64,000 nucleotides of DNA from Phytoseiulus persimilis (taxonomy: Eukaryota; Arthropoda; Arachnida; Mesostigmata; Phytoseiidae). The notes beneath the pieces are model-generated. The model was given only the letters and a program-made list of their open reading frames with translations. It had not been told where the DNA came from and ran no database searches. Below, one piece after another: positions 14,701 through 29,814 of the stretch (positions within the stretch are counted from its first letter, which is position 1; each line of letters begins with the position of its first letter). The stretch is from positions 1 to 64,000 of the forward strand of contig JAQZDE010000023.1 in the NCBI GenBank assembly GCA_037576195.1, given 5' to 3'. A program made the position numbers and the translations under genes.

Positions 14701-17700
14701 ACAAAAGTCATCAGCGGATATCGCGCATTGATACTCTATCGATTATTCTCCCACAGAGGCTGATGGAGATGCTACCATAGATAGTGAACCCTCGAACAAG
14801 AAGGGATATCTCAAATCATCGCTAAGCTCGGAGCTATCGTCAAGCTGCTTGTCCCCAACGGCTTAAGAGTCCCAGGAATCCGCTGTGGCATCATCGTCTT
14901 TGCGCACCACCCTACGGATGTTTCACTATTCCACAATTCCGAGATGTATGAATCTCTAATTCCAAGCCGTAAACAGCCTGGAATGTTTGCTTGCCTGATG
15001 CTTGCGATTAATAGCAAAAAAGCCCTTTCATTTCCTTGTGGTGTCTCTCTCAGACTCGCCTCCACAAACTGCTTGACTCTTCGCGTGTCTTGGGGTTCGA
15101 CATGAGACTGAGGCACACCTTCGATGGATGGTTTTCACGGCGACATCTCTCATGTCACGTACGTATTTCGATCCTCTTATCGATTCAATTTCTTATCGCC
15201 GAAAAATTGGAATAAAAACAGGAATGACTTTGCGAGTGAAGAGAATTGAGGGTGAATGCCTGCCAGGGGCCGAACCGCATCAAATAACGATGCATGTGCT
15301 CCTTCTCCTAGAACCAGAATCACAGCTGAGTGCTCACAGGGGCGGGAATATTCCCGGCTTGTCGGATCACTGTCCCCGAGATTGTAGCCGCCGTCAAGTT
15401 GCATTAAGTCAACTCTTCGAGCGCTGCTACTCTTCTTGAGGGATCGGACTCGACTCGCAGTCGGGAACTCTACATGTGTATAGCCACTGATCGAACATGT
15501 TGCCTGTCGGTATGGCGATTGAGGTTGATTAGATCGCAATTCGATGAGTCACTCTTCCGACGACGCACAGCGCAAGAAACAGGAACAGTCCTCTGCCCGA
15601 TCTGGTAGAGGAATGAACGGGTGCGGGTCGGCGGTCGAAAGGCCCACCTACCTCAAGGAGAGCAATGTACAGCGAAATTCGCTATTTCATATGATCTTAT
15701 CACAGAGATCTAAACCTAGAGGGCAACGCCTGAGCTACTTCCACATAGCCTGAAATACTCATCATCAAGCATCGGCTCCGGCCGTTCCGATCCGACGCCG
15801 GCGTTTAGAGAGCGATTTTCGCGGGTAAATATCGAGATCTCGTGAGATACTCTGGATTGCGAGCAGCTGTGCCGGTCCGTGGAGAGAAGAGAGACGCGTG
15901 CAGAGATCTTTACGTGGTAAAACCGGGCCGCGAAAGCGAGAGAGCACAGAGCACGCTTGACCAGACACTGTTTGACAGAGCTGAGTAACGACCGCATCGC
16001 TCTCGACTGAAATTTCGTCTGAGATTGTGTCTGTGTGGGGGCCCCGCGGACCGCGACCCAGCGACGGAATAATCCTTTAAGATTCTCACAGGTCAGTAGA
16101 TCGACATGTGCTCTCATTCGGATCCCGAGTCATTGCCTTCGGTCCCTGAACCAGGGTCCCCTCTTTTCGCGGCGTGATTTCGCTTCGTTTTCGGGTTGCA
16201 TGCACATACTCCGAACAATCATGTTTCCGCACGGGAATGTGCACGGCCGAATCGACTCAATGGATGAACTCTCTGATGTTGATGTACGTTCATCTTTATG
16301 TGCGAACATTTATCGCGAAAGATCTCCTCCCGGCGGAAGTTCGGACGGAGTAGAGCCTCTTGACCGTGACTCTCCACAATCCTCAGACTTGACGCCTGTG
16401 AGCACGGCAAACCTTCCCGATGCGATACTCGCACTTATTGTGCTGGCTTTTCTATTCCATCGAATATCAGACATTGGATACATGTCAGACGATTCAAAAA
16501 AGAGCGCGCGGAGCAAAGCTCACAATTAGTGTTGGACTCCTTCTAGAGGACCATCCCTAAAAGGGCAGGGAGAGTCAGTTGCCCAAAACGAGTTGCAGAA
16601 TTTCATGAGTCCAGTTCCTCGAGGCTTGAGATTCACGAAGTTCTCCATGGATATAAGTATCATTCGTGCAAAAAAGAATATTCGGTCAGCAAAGAGGAGC
16701 GGACGATCAGCGACCGCCGCCCTGAACTTTGCGCACCGGTATGTCTCGTGATCGAGGAGGAAGTTCCAACTTTTTATTCCATCAGGTCATACGGCAACGA
16801 AAAATCTTAAATGACCCACTCCCCGAGACATTTCAATGGTCACGTCCCGGATCATCGATCAGCGGACAAAAGGCCTTCTTCTCGTTATTCGTCTGTCACC
16901 AGGCTGACATGTTCTGTCATCACCGACTGACGTCAAGCTCGGCTATCAAGGTTGGAAAATCCCACGAAGATTCCCGACATTTCATTCGGCGTTCTTTCAA
17001 AATTTAACGAAAGACATTTTCTGCCCGCCCTCGCTTTTGAGAATGCCTCACATGGACTCAGGGATCAATGATGCACGACCTAGTGCTCAAGACAACGGAG
17101 CGACTCCGAATGCCAATGAGTTACGCACGGCGACTGGATGAGTCCACCCCAAGGATGATTCGTCCTCGATTGGAAATCTCAGCGGACTCTTTGCGTATCG
17201 GATGAGCCCGCAAGCGAATGAGTCTGCATGAAATGGTCTCGTTTTGGGGTGCGCTGTGAATTCGATGGTTCTCTCTTCTCGACGATGCAGGCTTCCGACC
17301 GAGCAAACAATTAATTCTGTGACGTCTCCGAGCCCAGGAGTTTGGCTGCTTGCGAAATCGTTTCGAAAAGCCGTCGAATAATGGAATAGCCTCTTGTCCA
17401 CTCATCTTCGTTCCGGAATCTGCCTCATCGACTCGTAATAGGTTCAGACATGAAGGTGCGCCGATACCACGGAGAAGGTTCTCAAAGTGTCCGTTTCGAT
17501 GATCGTGCCCATCGATAAATCTTTAAGGACACACTCGATAACTTAACGCGTGTTACAAATGTCACCACTCCCAAGGATCGCCGACAATCAATCGATTCGT
17601 GGCATTTGCTCCGTTCGTGCGCCTTCGACAAACGCTCCGAGTTCTTCTCGGAGCTTCTCTGCGAAATGTTCTCCCTGGTCACCGCCGGGTAGCGCCGAGG

Positions 17701-20050
17701 GTTTTTCATTGAGATCGCTCGAGAAAGCTGCGTTTGTTTGGAACAAATCTTCACGCTCAGTGTGATCACCACTCCGCTCTTGTCTCGACCATTCGGTTGT
17801 TAGTTGGCTTGTTACAACACAGCGTCTCTCATGCAAGATAGTCTTTATCTCGATCGGGTTGTTCAAGCCTATCTTCGAGTCTCAGAGGGAGAGTCTCGTC
17901 TCCTTTTTTCCATCAAACTCTTCGAGGGGCTCGGCAGGGTTCAAGCAAATTGGATCGAGTTCGGTAAAAGCAAAGGCTTGGCGTCAGTCCCATAATCTCC
18001 CCAGACGCTTCGTGGCGCACCGTCTGGACTATATCTCCAAGTGCTCGAGCCCGTTTTTGAAAACTACGGTCAAGCCCCAGCATGGGAAAATCGCCTGATT
18101 GGAGGGTCTTCCGCACGTGAGAGAGTGAAACTGAGTCTGAATGCCTTAAATCTCCTGTGCAAGTGTTAGCTGGTCTCTTTATTCAGGACTTTCGAGCGGC
18201 TCCTAATGACAATCGGTCCAGCTGTTGTCAACAAGATGGCTTGAAACGCACACGTAACATATTTCAGCCTGTAACTCGCGATCGGGAGTGAGAGAGATCG
18301 CAGATGCTGTTCCTTGTCGGTGCATGTATCCGTAGGTCGATTGATCGGCTGGTTCATCTGTAGGGATTCTCGAGTTCTCTCATCCATCCAGAAAGTCTGA
18401 CGAGGAGAGCTATATGATCAGTGGCGTCACGAGAGTCCGCTTGTGGATGCTGACCCGAGCCAGCGCCACTGACAGCAGTCGAGCAACAGTGTCTCGCTCG
18501 GCAGAGAAGTGCTGTGTGCAAAGATTGTTAAGTTGTCGTAAATCGCGGTGAAAGAGCGCTCTCGGACTGACTCGCTTCGGGTGAGGTCTCTTGACACGCC
18601 GCTCAACAAATGCAATCAAAAAAGAGCCGGCAAGCCACCGATTTAGGTGCATGAGCAGCCGCGGCGGCGAGTATCAACTCCGTGTGGCTCTCTCGCAGGG
18701 CTAATCGTAGCGGGATTTAGTGAGAAACCCGCAGCCCCTTACAATGGGTGTTTATGAACTTGGTCATTCGACGCCGAACACCGCTGAGCTGAGATCAGCC
18801 ATGGACGACAAAATTCCACTCGGAACCGCTTCGGAAGAGATTGCTCTGGAGGAGGGTGAGTGGATCAAGCGGCAGATTTGTGAACCGGTGATGAGGAATC
18901 CTTGCCAGATGAAGAGCATGGCGATCTCGCCAGAAGCTGGGCTGGCTCTCTCGGCAGAGAGGTGCCGATGTCAACAGAAGACTCGAGGGGAGTTCCATAT
19001 CCGGTTGTCTCTCGTTCATTCATACGGGAATTTCCGACGGAGTCCCGACGCCTCCCCCACCCCTTCGCCGACGCTCATGCAGTTCTTGATCACAAAGCTC
19101 AATTCGTATGTTCGTCCATCCTCCGAGATGAGAAACCGCCGTATTAGAGCCGGGCCGAACCCGACGAATATGCGCTCTGATACTGTTCTCATGGCGAGAT
19201 GCTTCGTCGGACTATTCGGAGATATCACGAGATGACAAGTATCCCGAAGACGCGCGGAGGGATGGAACTTCCGTGTCGAATGAATCGAATGTGGATCGAA
19301 ATCCCCCGTGAGGTCCCACGCAGGACACCCACGTGCGAATATCATGGATGAGGTTACGTCGGGAGTCCATGTGCTGTATTCGTGACGGTCGAGTGCCAGC
19401 CTTGATTGAATTGAATCTCGAGGTACGAAGTCACGCGTCATCACGTTACCCGCATCGCAACCTCCAGATTATGAGAGCATTTATCTGTTAGCGCGGGGAA
19501 ACGCCCTTGCGGATCTCCCCGTCTCCCTACCGAGAACCCTCTGGATATCCACTGTGGTACATTTTCACACATGTGTTCGTGGTGCTATATTGAGATCGAT
19601 GCCCCACTAACATTGTCGGACGGATCAGCTGATACCGATGATCCGTCAAGCTGTCCAGAAAAATGGCCGTTCCCGAAAGAAGAATATCCCTCTGCGGAAG
19701 CGCATTTTGTGCGGCTTTCCAGAATGCTGGTGGGTTGCTAATTTGAAGTCACAATATCCCGCTCAGAGTGGACGCACGATTATTCACGGCGGTCGAGGGG
19801 TCGCACGTCTGTAGGAGAGCGGCACCTTGGAGAGGTGTCTTGACTTTCCAGAGAATCCGAGTGGATGAGCTGGTCAGTACATGAAAAACGAAAGAATCAG
19901 CCAACGTGGTTAGCACGAAAGACAGTCGGTAACCGTTGATTCATGACTCATAAGCAACGAGATCCGAGAGCCAGGGACCGCTCCAGATGTCGTCGAATTT
20001 AGTGCAACGGTTTTATCCGAAATCAAGGACCATCGTAATCGTTCCTTCCT
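8708..20050. other. 11 kb stretch with no supported gene
   Basis: No exon here matches a protein family I recognise. The longest frames are 12600-13181 minus (193 codons) and 18720-19235 plus (171 codons). They have no domain, no splice support and overlapping competitors. The stretch includes short GGCA and CAGC-rich simple repeats (9113-9205 and 13740-13815) and an eight-G run at 12604. It may hold distal regulatory DNA or large introns of genes whose exons I cannot identify. Confidence 0.45.
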
Positions 20051-20056
20051 CTTGCA

Positions 20057-20057
20057 G
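20057..20057 (+). promoter_or_regulatory. Probable 5'UTR splice acceptor of the zinc transporter
   Basis: A pyrimidine tract followed by cttgcag ends here, 26 nt upstream of the ATG at 20084. This implies a non-coding first exon further upstream, so the promoter probably lies in the preceding gene-poor region. Confidence 0.45.
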
Positions 20058-20083
20058 TCCCGGTTGAAGGAGAGAAAACCGAC

Positions 20084-21286
20084 ATGGTTCAGGCACAGCT
20101 CAACGGGGCAAGGGCTCCTCTCAAGGGTAAGACAAAGCTGCAGAACTACAAAACGATCGAAACTGAAAAATGCATCCACGGCAGAACGGATTGCGAATGC
20201 AATCAAAGGGACACGGTGGCGTCGTATCAGGAATTGAGTATTTCTGGCTCGGAGCACTGCCATTTCGGATTGGAGCACTCGGGCACCAACGACGCGGCGA
20301 AACGGAAACTCATCATCGCCAGCGTACTTTGCCTCGCATTCATGATCATGGAGTGCGTCGGAGGTTACCTTGCCAATTCATTAGCAATCGCCACAGATGC
20401 CGCTCATCTTCTTACCGACTTCGCGTCGTTCATGATAAGTTTACTCGCAATCTGGATCTCGCAGCGACCCGCAAGCAAACGAATGAGTTACGGCTGGCAT
20501 CGAGCTGAAGTTATCGGCGCTCTCACTTCTGTGCTCATGATTTGGGTTGTCACTGGAATCCTCGTGTTCATAGCGGTCGAGCGCATATTGTACAAAGACT
20601 TCGAGATCGAAGCTCAATTCATGTTGATCACTGCCGGTGTTGGAGTCGCTGTCAATATGGTTATGGGATTCGCGCTCCACCACGGAGGACTACCGCACGG
20701 ACATTCCCACGGCGGCAGCCTGGGATCCAGTGAGCCGCATGACGAGGAGGTTGGCCACGGCCATGCCCACGGCGCACATCACGGTCACAATGCAAACGAC
20801 AATATCAACGTACGCGCTGCACTTATTCATGTTATCGGAGACTTCCTGCAGTCTTTGGGAGTCTTCATTGCAGCTCTCGTCGTGTACTTCTTTCCGCATC
20901 TCAAAATCGTTGATCCGATCTGCACCTTCGTCTTCTCAATCGTCGTCCTCTTCACGACGATCACCATCATGCGAGAAACGATCATGGTTCTGATGGAAGG
21001 CAAGCCGAAAGGAATAGACTTCCACGAGGTACGCGAACTCCTCACTGCGGTCCCCGGAGTTAAACACGTACACAACCTTCGAATATGGGCACTGACCATG
21101 GAGAAGACGGTTTTGAGCACCCACGTCGGCATCGAATTGGGCAACACGGACTATCACAGGATTCAAAAAGAGTGCGTTCGGATGCTGCGCGAGAAATACG
21201 CCTTCCATGAGGTCACAGTCCAAGTAGAGGAATGGAGCCCGAACATGAATGACTGTTCGAAGTGTAACGATATCCCGAACAATTAG
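20084..21286 (+). CDS. Zinc transporter, ZnT2/3/8-type cation diffusion facilitator
   Basis: A 400-residue intronless CDS encodes a CDF/SLC30 transporter, which exchanges cytosolic Zn2+ for protons into vesicles or out of the cell. Transmembrane segments start near residue 75. The tetrahedral Zn2+ site is complete: HLLTD in TM2 (H108, D112) and HVIGD in TM5 (H249, D253). A histidine-rich cytosolic loop (about residues 199-236) sits between TM4 and TM5. The N-terminal HCH motif (58-60) and the GWHRAE segment place it in the ZnT2/3/4/8 branch. The C-terminal metallochaperone-like domain contains VHNLRIWALT and ends in a CSKC motif, like the CxxC tail of mammalian ZnT2. A pyrimidine-rich acceptor (cttcctcttgcag, ending 20057) lies 27 nt before the ATG, suggesting a 5'UTR intron. 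The gene is convergent with ATE1. The exact paralogue (SLC30A2, A3 or A8) cannot be assigned. Confidence 0.93.
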   Translation: MVQAQLNGARAPLKGKTKLQNYKTIETEKCIHGRTDCECNQRDTVASYQELSISGSEHCHFGLEHSGTNDAAKRKLIIASVLCLAFMIMECVGGYLANSLAIATDAAHLLTDFASFMISLLAIWISQRPASKRMSYGWHRAEVIGALTSVLMIWVVTGILVFIAVERILYKDFEIEAQFMLITAGVGVAVNMVMGFALHHGGLPHGHSHGGSLGSSEPHDEEVGHGHAHGAHHGHNANDNINVRAALIHVIGDFLQSLGVFIAALVVYFFPHLKIVDPICTFVFSIVVLFTTITIMRETIMVLMEGKPKGIDFHEVRELLTAVPGVKHVHNLRIWALTMEKTVLSTHVGIELGNTDYHRIQKECVRMLREKYAFHEVTVQVEEWSPNMNDCSKCNDIPNN

Positions 21287-21589
21287 GAGCGCAACTTTTT
21301 GTCTGGAAATTCGAGGAACAACGGATCGTGGCAGTGCATGATCTATCATTCCACGTCGGTCATCCGTGAGCCATGACATAGTCGTCAAGTGATCACTGTG
21401 AAACGATAACCCCACCAAGGAAACGTTTGATCAACCGACTGATCTATTCGTTCTAGATTCTATCGGTGATGTCAGATCGGTAGATTCTGACGATGTCGGT
21501 GGGAACGAAGGACAATTTTAGGCTTGGATTTTAAAAGAGGTGTGTAAATATATGTAAATGTGGAATGACGGGATGTTGACGCAAAAAGA

Positions 21590-21595
21590 AATAAA
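21590..21595 (+). terminator. Candidate poly(A) signal of the zinc transporter
   Basis: AATAAA lies about 300 nt after the ZnT stop, on the correct strand and before the 3' end of the convergent ATE1 gene. Confidence 0.45.
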
Positions 21596-21837
21596 TGACC
21601 TCGCGTGTATCTGGGAAGAGCTCTGGTCCTGATTCTCCGCTGGCTCATGATGACCAACAGGTTATTCTCAGTCCACTCCAAAGCGCAGACGATGACGCTT
21701 CCGCCCTCGAATCATTGCTTGCGAATCCGATGAGAGAATCGATCGAGAGAGATTTCCCCCGAAGTATCATCTATGGCGCAGAATGCCCGAACGACGTGAT
21801 TGGTTTTCCTCTCGATTCAGATGGGTACCCAAGTTAA
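21595..21837 (+). CDS. Small open frame of unknown nature between ZnT and ATE1
   Basis: An 80-codon ATG frame with acidic and Ser/Asp-rich composition and a Tyr/Pro C-terminus. It begins on the last base of the ZnT poly(A) signal and ends about 120 nt before the ATE1 stop on the other strand. I recognise no domain, and there is no convincing splice or promoter support. It could be a small protein, part of a long ZnT 3'UTR, or chance. Confidence 0.2.
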   Translation: MTSRVSGKSSGPDSPLAHDDQQVILSPLQSADDDASALESLLANPMRESIERDFPRSIIYGAECPNDVIGFPLDSDGYPS

Positions 21838-21932
21838 CAGGTCCTAGGAGCATTGGTTCATTCAACTAAGACGTCATCTTGCAAAGACGCATACAGGTTT
21901 CGTGCGCTCCAAGCTGTTCGCGTCGATCGTCG

Positions 21933-21938
21933 TTTATT
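21933..21938 (-). terminator. Poly(A) signal of ATE1
   Basis: TTTATT on the plus strand reads AATAAA on the minus strand, about 20 nt beyond the ATE1 TAG stop (21961-21959). This implies a very short 3'UTR. Confidence 0.5.
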
Positions 21939-21958
21939 AATCACAAGAACATCCACAG

Positions 21959-24503
<2,545 letters not shown>

Positions 24504-25825
24504 GGTTCTGCGGCCGGAGTTCTGCACTGAATATCCGAGGTCACCCTTAGCATGAACGATGGAGCAACCGGGTTTCAGAGGATTCTGATCATTCCATGGA
24601 ACATCAGTGTCAGCCGGAATAGGTTGCCCAGGTGATCACCTCACGTCGTTGCGCAGTTGGAGAACCAGAGTGCGATTCTCTGAGCTCTGACTGGATCTGT
24701 ACCGTCAGACTTTTCCAGAGTCTCCGAAACCCGAGAGCACTGCTGTTCGGAGAACAACTCGAACGGCCGAATGTTTACACTCGGTGCAGACGACCACTAA
24801 CGCCGCGCCGAGCGCGCGCACGGCTCCCCCGTGGAAGTGTGTCGAACACCACCCCATGGCTTTCCCAGGTTGGGAATTCCATGTAGGAATGTTCTGAAAT
24901 GAAGCGTAGGGTTGTCATCAGTACGGAGTTGCGTTGAGGGCTCCCCAATGAGGACCGGTGTCGACTCAGGTCCGAATGTGCATCAGCTGAGAAGATACAG
25001 CGTCAAAATGAAAAAATGGTTTCTCAACAACCGTCGTTATCGTGGTGCACTTTGTCAACCCCCCATGTGTCCCTAAGCCCGGATCAACCATTTTCCTAAA
25101 CCTGTCGGAGATTCAGCGATTATGCGTGATTAGATTCGGTTTTGTGTCCCACCGAAATCCACGGTTCACTCGTCAGTTCGGGGCTCGTACCCTGTCGACG
25201 GGTGAGCTACCCGCATGAGGCATTCTAAAGTTCGCGAGATCCATGCGTTGTTCCCATTCTGGAACCCTCTGATGACCGAGACCTGATGTAAAGCAAAGCT
25301 CTCCATCGAAAGGATTTTCAGCGAGTAAGTCCCGCCGCAACTGGGCAAATAGCGCATTCCTACTTTTGGGTGATGACCGAGGATTCTGGGTAGCTCACAA
25401 AACTCTATCGAATGCCGCAAACGATCGGCAAAAACTATAGCGCGATCTTCACGAGAGCGTGCGCGGACGCCCGAATGCGACACGCTAGCTATCATGGCTT
25501 TCGATGAGTGCGTTCTCACCCAAACTTCAACTCGGTCGATCCGACCCGTTTATCCCGACTTAGCTCAAGAACCCTGACCCTTGGCAATCACGATCGGAAG
25601 TGTAGATCCACGTAGCTGAGCCACACAGCGTCTCTAGATCAATAGGGGAACTAAATAGGGGGAGGTTCTGGAGATAAGGCAGGAAATACCTTGATGGCGA
25701 TTTGAAGGTCGTCAGCGAATATCGATTACCTTTGTAGCGCCTGGCCATCACTAGAGGCACTTTCTTAGCCACTAATTTGAGGGCTGAGCAGCCACTTTTG
25801 TAATATTCCAGACATGGAGAAGTAC

Positions 25826-25918
25826 GCTCAGATTGGTCTCGGACTCACCCCCAATTGACCCCGGAAGTATGGTCAGTGAGCCAGTATGGTCAGGGGTGAT
25901 TCCGGGACCAATCTGAGC
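25826..25918. repeat. Short hairpin (inverted repeat) element
   Basis: A 17-nt left arm (25826-25842) matches the reverse complement of 25902-25918 with one mismatch. Pairing continues inward through GGGGTGA-type bases. The loop carries two copies of AGTATGGTCAG or a close variant. The composition (gaccccgga, agtatggtc, gtgattc) resembles the much larger foldback at 45.5-45.9 kb, so the two may be one family. Confidence 0.6.
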
Positions 25919-28739
25919 ATAAGTTTCCGAGTCTGGGAGGGGCCCTCTTCACCGCCGATGTTCAACTGTTGATATCTCGGCTCCGCAAACTCGCATCGGG
26001 ATGAAGCTTGCCCTGCGAGAAGACGATGAAGAGGAGTACTTTCAGCGATATCCGAGAAAGTGGTCAGCCTTCTCCTTCCAACCAACGAATTTTCAATTTT
26101 CCTCAACTGGACAAGAGGTTTCCCAAGACCCCTGTGGTATTCGATAGCCCTCGAGAATAGCTTCACAACGTTTCTTAACGGCGCTGTAGCTCCACTGGTT
26201 CTCGAGAGATGAGAATTTTGAGTTTCCCAAAATCGATTCTCTCAGGTAGGGCCCTTGTCCCGGCAGGCCCTCCTGAATATCCAGCCTCGCCTGCCAGCTT
26301 ACGTTCACAGGTCGGAAATATTCCTCCTCTATTTTGGTCGATCCTGCTCCAAGTGAAAAAAGCTCATTCCGAAGGGTAGATACCGGTCATGATGAGGCAC
26401 CAAAAAAACCCAGGGATCGGACCGCCGACGGAAATGCAGCGACGAGCAGCTTGAGGCAGCTCTTAAAGATCTAGGATCGCAGGTAGCGTTCTATTTCCTG
26501 CAACTTGAATCCGAGGGATCGTGATGTTTTGTGCCAATGTTGTGTGAAAATCTGCGGAATAGGGTTGTGGAATGAAATAGATAAATATTCCTCGAGACGG
26601 AAATCAGCCTCGGGCCGTGTTTCCTGAAGCCTCCGATGACCTCTGCGGAGAGCTTTTCTTCTTCTCTCGCTGTAGATGGACTGCTGCGTGCAAGAGACAA
26701 GAGATCTCCAAGAGCAATCACCGAGCTGGTCGTCTATTTTCAAGCCCCGGCAAGGATGCACGTATCTGAAAGCGAGGAGTTCCGCAGGTACGAAGGAATT
26801 TGGTGCGATGCAAGCTGGGTCCAAATCAAGATTCCTTCGTTTACTCGCAAATCCGCGACTTGTTCAAAATCGAGAGCAAGAAAATCATGCTCAAACTGTA
26901 CCCACTCCCCGAGATGAGGAGGCGCTTCATTTTCCGCATATGAAGCCGAGAGATTGTTGCGTTTTGACCAAAGTTCGGGAAGCAGGGAAATTGGGTCGCG
27001 GATTGGAACGAATTAATATTTCTGGAGACGGATATTTTTCTTGAACATCTCGTGCAAGTTCTCGTGCAATCCGCTGCACCAGAGGCGGAATATCAGCACT
27101 GACCGGAATCGACCCACGCCATGGGCTGATACCGGTCGGTTTTCGACATTAATGATCGGGTCTCCTTCTCCTTCTTCTCCGTTCAAAATATCGGGGCGAA
27201 TGCTGGAGGCTTTGAGGTATCTGATCCCGGAGTTCTGAAGAGTTTCACTTTCCCATTCCCCGCGAGGAGAAATCCAGGACATCGAGGAGGTAAAGCTCTA
27301 AAGTGCCTTCACCCATTTAGCTGAGCTTCACCCATTCGGTTTTCCCTCTTCAGTCGAAACGATGCTCTGTAATGGCATCGGCGCGGGAGTCATCGGCAAT
27401 GACATGGTGAAATAATACCATTCTCAACAGGGATCCCAAAGCTTAATGGAAAGGCATGAACGGGCCTCGACTTTGAGTAGTTCCGTATAGGAGGATCCAC
27501 CGAGGGCGAAGCACCAAGCATAAGAAAAGCACGCCCTATAAAATCGGAGGGAATGAGCAATCATACAATGAGGAGGAGAATCCATGCCTGATTGCTCCAT
27601 AGAGTGAATCTGTACTCGAGCTCCTCGTTGAGGAAATAAGCAGCGCCCGTAGCTAGTGACAGACTGGAGATTGCATATTCTTCGGGAAGGTTTCAATTGG
27701 CCTATTCGAACGGAGACGCGCGATCAACAAGATCTACAATCGCTTGACGTCTGGATCACAGTGTGGTGGTTCGCACGATGAGCGCAATGAAACTGGGACT
27801 CTTAACTAGTACAAGAAAGAAACACGCCCAGCTGTTGATGGGTAGCATCCTGTATTTGCTTGATACATTCGACACTCACACCGGGCTGATTCACCTTAGA
27901 TAGTCGATGCTCTCCAAAACGTTGCCTGTTTCGCGTCCTTGCCTCAAATCGTCTTCCTTCTCCGAAATGAGTCCTCGTTTCCTCGTCCTCCTTCTTGTAC
28001 TAGTTGAGGTTTGATTTGTTATCATTGGATTATACGCTCCATCTTTCAAAGTATTGCACACGCTGTTCCTCTACCTACCTGATTTGTTAGCGCTCGTCTT
28101 TCGGAGTTCTCGTTGGGGTGTGGGAGATCGCTGCTCCAAGTGTAGATATTCTACTGAGGGACTCGTGACAGCAGTGATCTTTCTCGAATTCTCGATGCTG
28201 AGCTACTTGAATCGTGATCTGTGAAAGTCACATCTTTGCCGTTGTTTTCTCTTTACCTTTATCGATTCTCCCATTCTTGAGATGAATTGCGGATTGCATT
28301 CCGGTGTTCCCAGTATTTCAATCTCCGGCGTTTTTGAGCCGGTGAGACCACCTTCTCCCCTCGGGGAAGCCTTCATTCCACTCGGCAGTAGGCAATCGTG
28401 AATGAGAAGAATTATCTATCCTGAGAGCAGTCGATCAGACATTGTCCGATCACTGGATTCGATGTCGTAGAAAGTAGAGTTACCTGTCCTCACCGTCCCT
28501 GATCGGGGCATTCCCAGGTGGACAAGATGTTCGACCTCAGGAATTTTCCTTTGACTTCATGATGCTGGTCGAAGGAGGAAATCCAGAGTTGTCCTTAATT
28601 TGCGGACCGTAAAAAACTCTGCCAGGGGTTTACCTTCGAGGGACCTTGCTATCACTCCGCTTGTTTTCTTTCCATATTCGCCTTGTCAATGATCGTGTGG
28701 ACATAACAACCATCATTGCGGCTAGCCCGTCACTCGTAA

Positions 28740-28900
28740 CTAGCGGTCGCAGACTCGCGAGTTCGAGTCCCAGAGATGAGCACGGTCCGGATTCGACGAT
28801 CCAAATCCGGATTCTCCGTTTTGCCGGCAAATGCGGGCGCAGATTCGCTCGTTGAATCCGAATTAGAGCGGAATGGCGGAACGAGCGGATTCGAGCCGCT
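28740..28900. repeat. GGATTCGA-type dispersed repeat cluster
   Basis: Several copies of GGATTCGA and its complement, alternating with AATCCGAAT, occur within 160 nt. The sequence gagcggattcgagccg near the end closely resembles gagcggattcgaaccg at about 36367. A tRNA T-arm was considered because of the GTTCGAGTC string at 28760, but no cloverleaf can be drawn. Confidence 0.4.
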
Positions 28901-29814
28901 GTCTTTCGTGGAGCGTGCCCAATCCTGTTCCTTACGATTCTCGAATCAGTAACTCGTTGTATCTGGTGTTATCTTCAGCCACTTGATGTTGATGTAATCA
29001 ATGCTTCTGGAGGTGATGTGATATTTTTCACTTCCTTTCATGAGGTTATCCTTGTTGACTGAAAGGCGAGCGATATTCGTTTTCATGACATCCTCTCTGA
29101 CGAGCCTCGATAGTGCGCCTACTCCACCCACATCATGTGTTTTCCGGCACTGGATTGTGGATCTATAGTGCTACAGAATAGCTGCTCGCTTGTGCCGTCG
29201 ATTAGCGGCATGTGTCTTCTTCCGATCCAAGGTTGGTCACTAACCATTCGTGATCAGTGTTCCGTATAATCTGTCGTCTGTAATAGGTACACGAAATCGG
29301 AAATTCACGCACCGCGAGAGGGAGACCGAGCCCTTCTACTCCAATCTTGCTGTACTTTCGCTCGGGTCCGGATAATAATCTTGAATGACTGCTTTGTGCG
29401 CGCCGACAGGCATGACCCGTGAAAAGACGGCTCCGATTACTCTTTGACTGAGTACGCATGAATATTGCGCTCGTTACATAAATAGCACATCTAAGTTGAT
29501 CTATGAGCTGCTTCCGATGTTCCAGCTTCCGGGTGAGTGTGCTGACGTTAGATGATCCAGATCTTGCATGATCCGTCAGAATGTTCGTTCTTTATCTGTT
29601 CGGTGGAGCCGCCCTGGCTCTTGTATCGATGTCTCCATTGCATAGGTGAAACCGCACTAGTATGTACCGTTCTGATCCATCCCGAGAAAGATCACCCCAT
29701 TAGGCGTCTTGAGGTGCCCACCCTTCCTATAATCAGATATACCATTCTCCTTTTGAATAAACCGTATTCTCTCTAATACAAGTGCAATACTTCTATTGTC
29801 TCTACCTCCCGCAG

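Noticed and set aside
16035-16529. 164-codon plus frame with a hydrophobic stretch near its C-terminus
   Set aside because: The hydrophobic stretch resembles a transmembrane helix, but the tested splice partners (donor gtacgt near 16283, acceptor near 16475) do not keep phase and no family is recognised.
18720-19235. 171-codon plus-strand frame
   Set aside because: No family similarity, low hydrophobic-core pattern, and an overlapping minus-strand frame of 142 codons in the second half.
25160-25220. tRNA box-A-like string on the minus strand (TAGCTCACCCG)
   Set aside because: No matching B box at the right spacing and no acceptor-stem pairing.
26471-27282. Minus-strand frames suggestive of a decayed gypsy-type polymerase
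   Set aside because: Weak resemblance only (a LHE...KKN-like string and a YSAVKK-like string further on). No catalytic reverse-transcriptase motif, no long terminal repeats and no integrase were found.
28735-28790. tRNA-like T-arm (GTTCGAGTC)
   Set aside because: The T-stem does not pair, and no D-arm or anticodon arm can be placed upstream.
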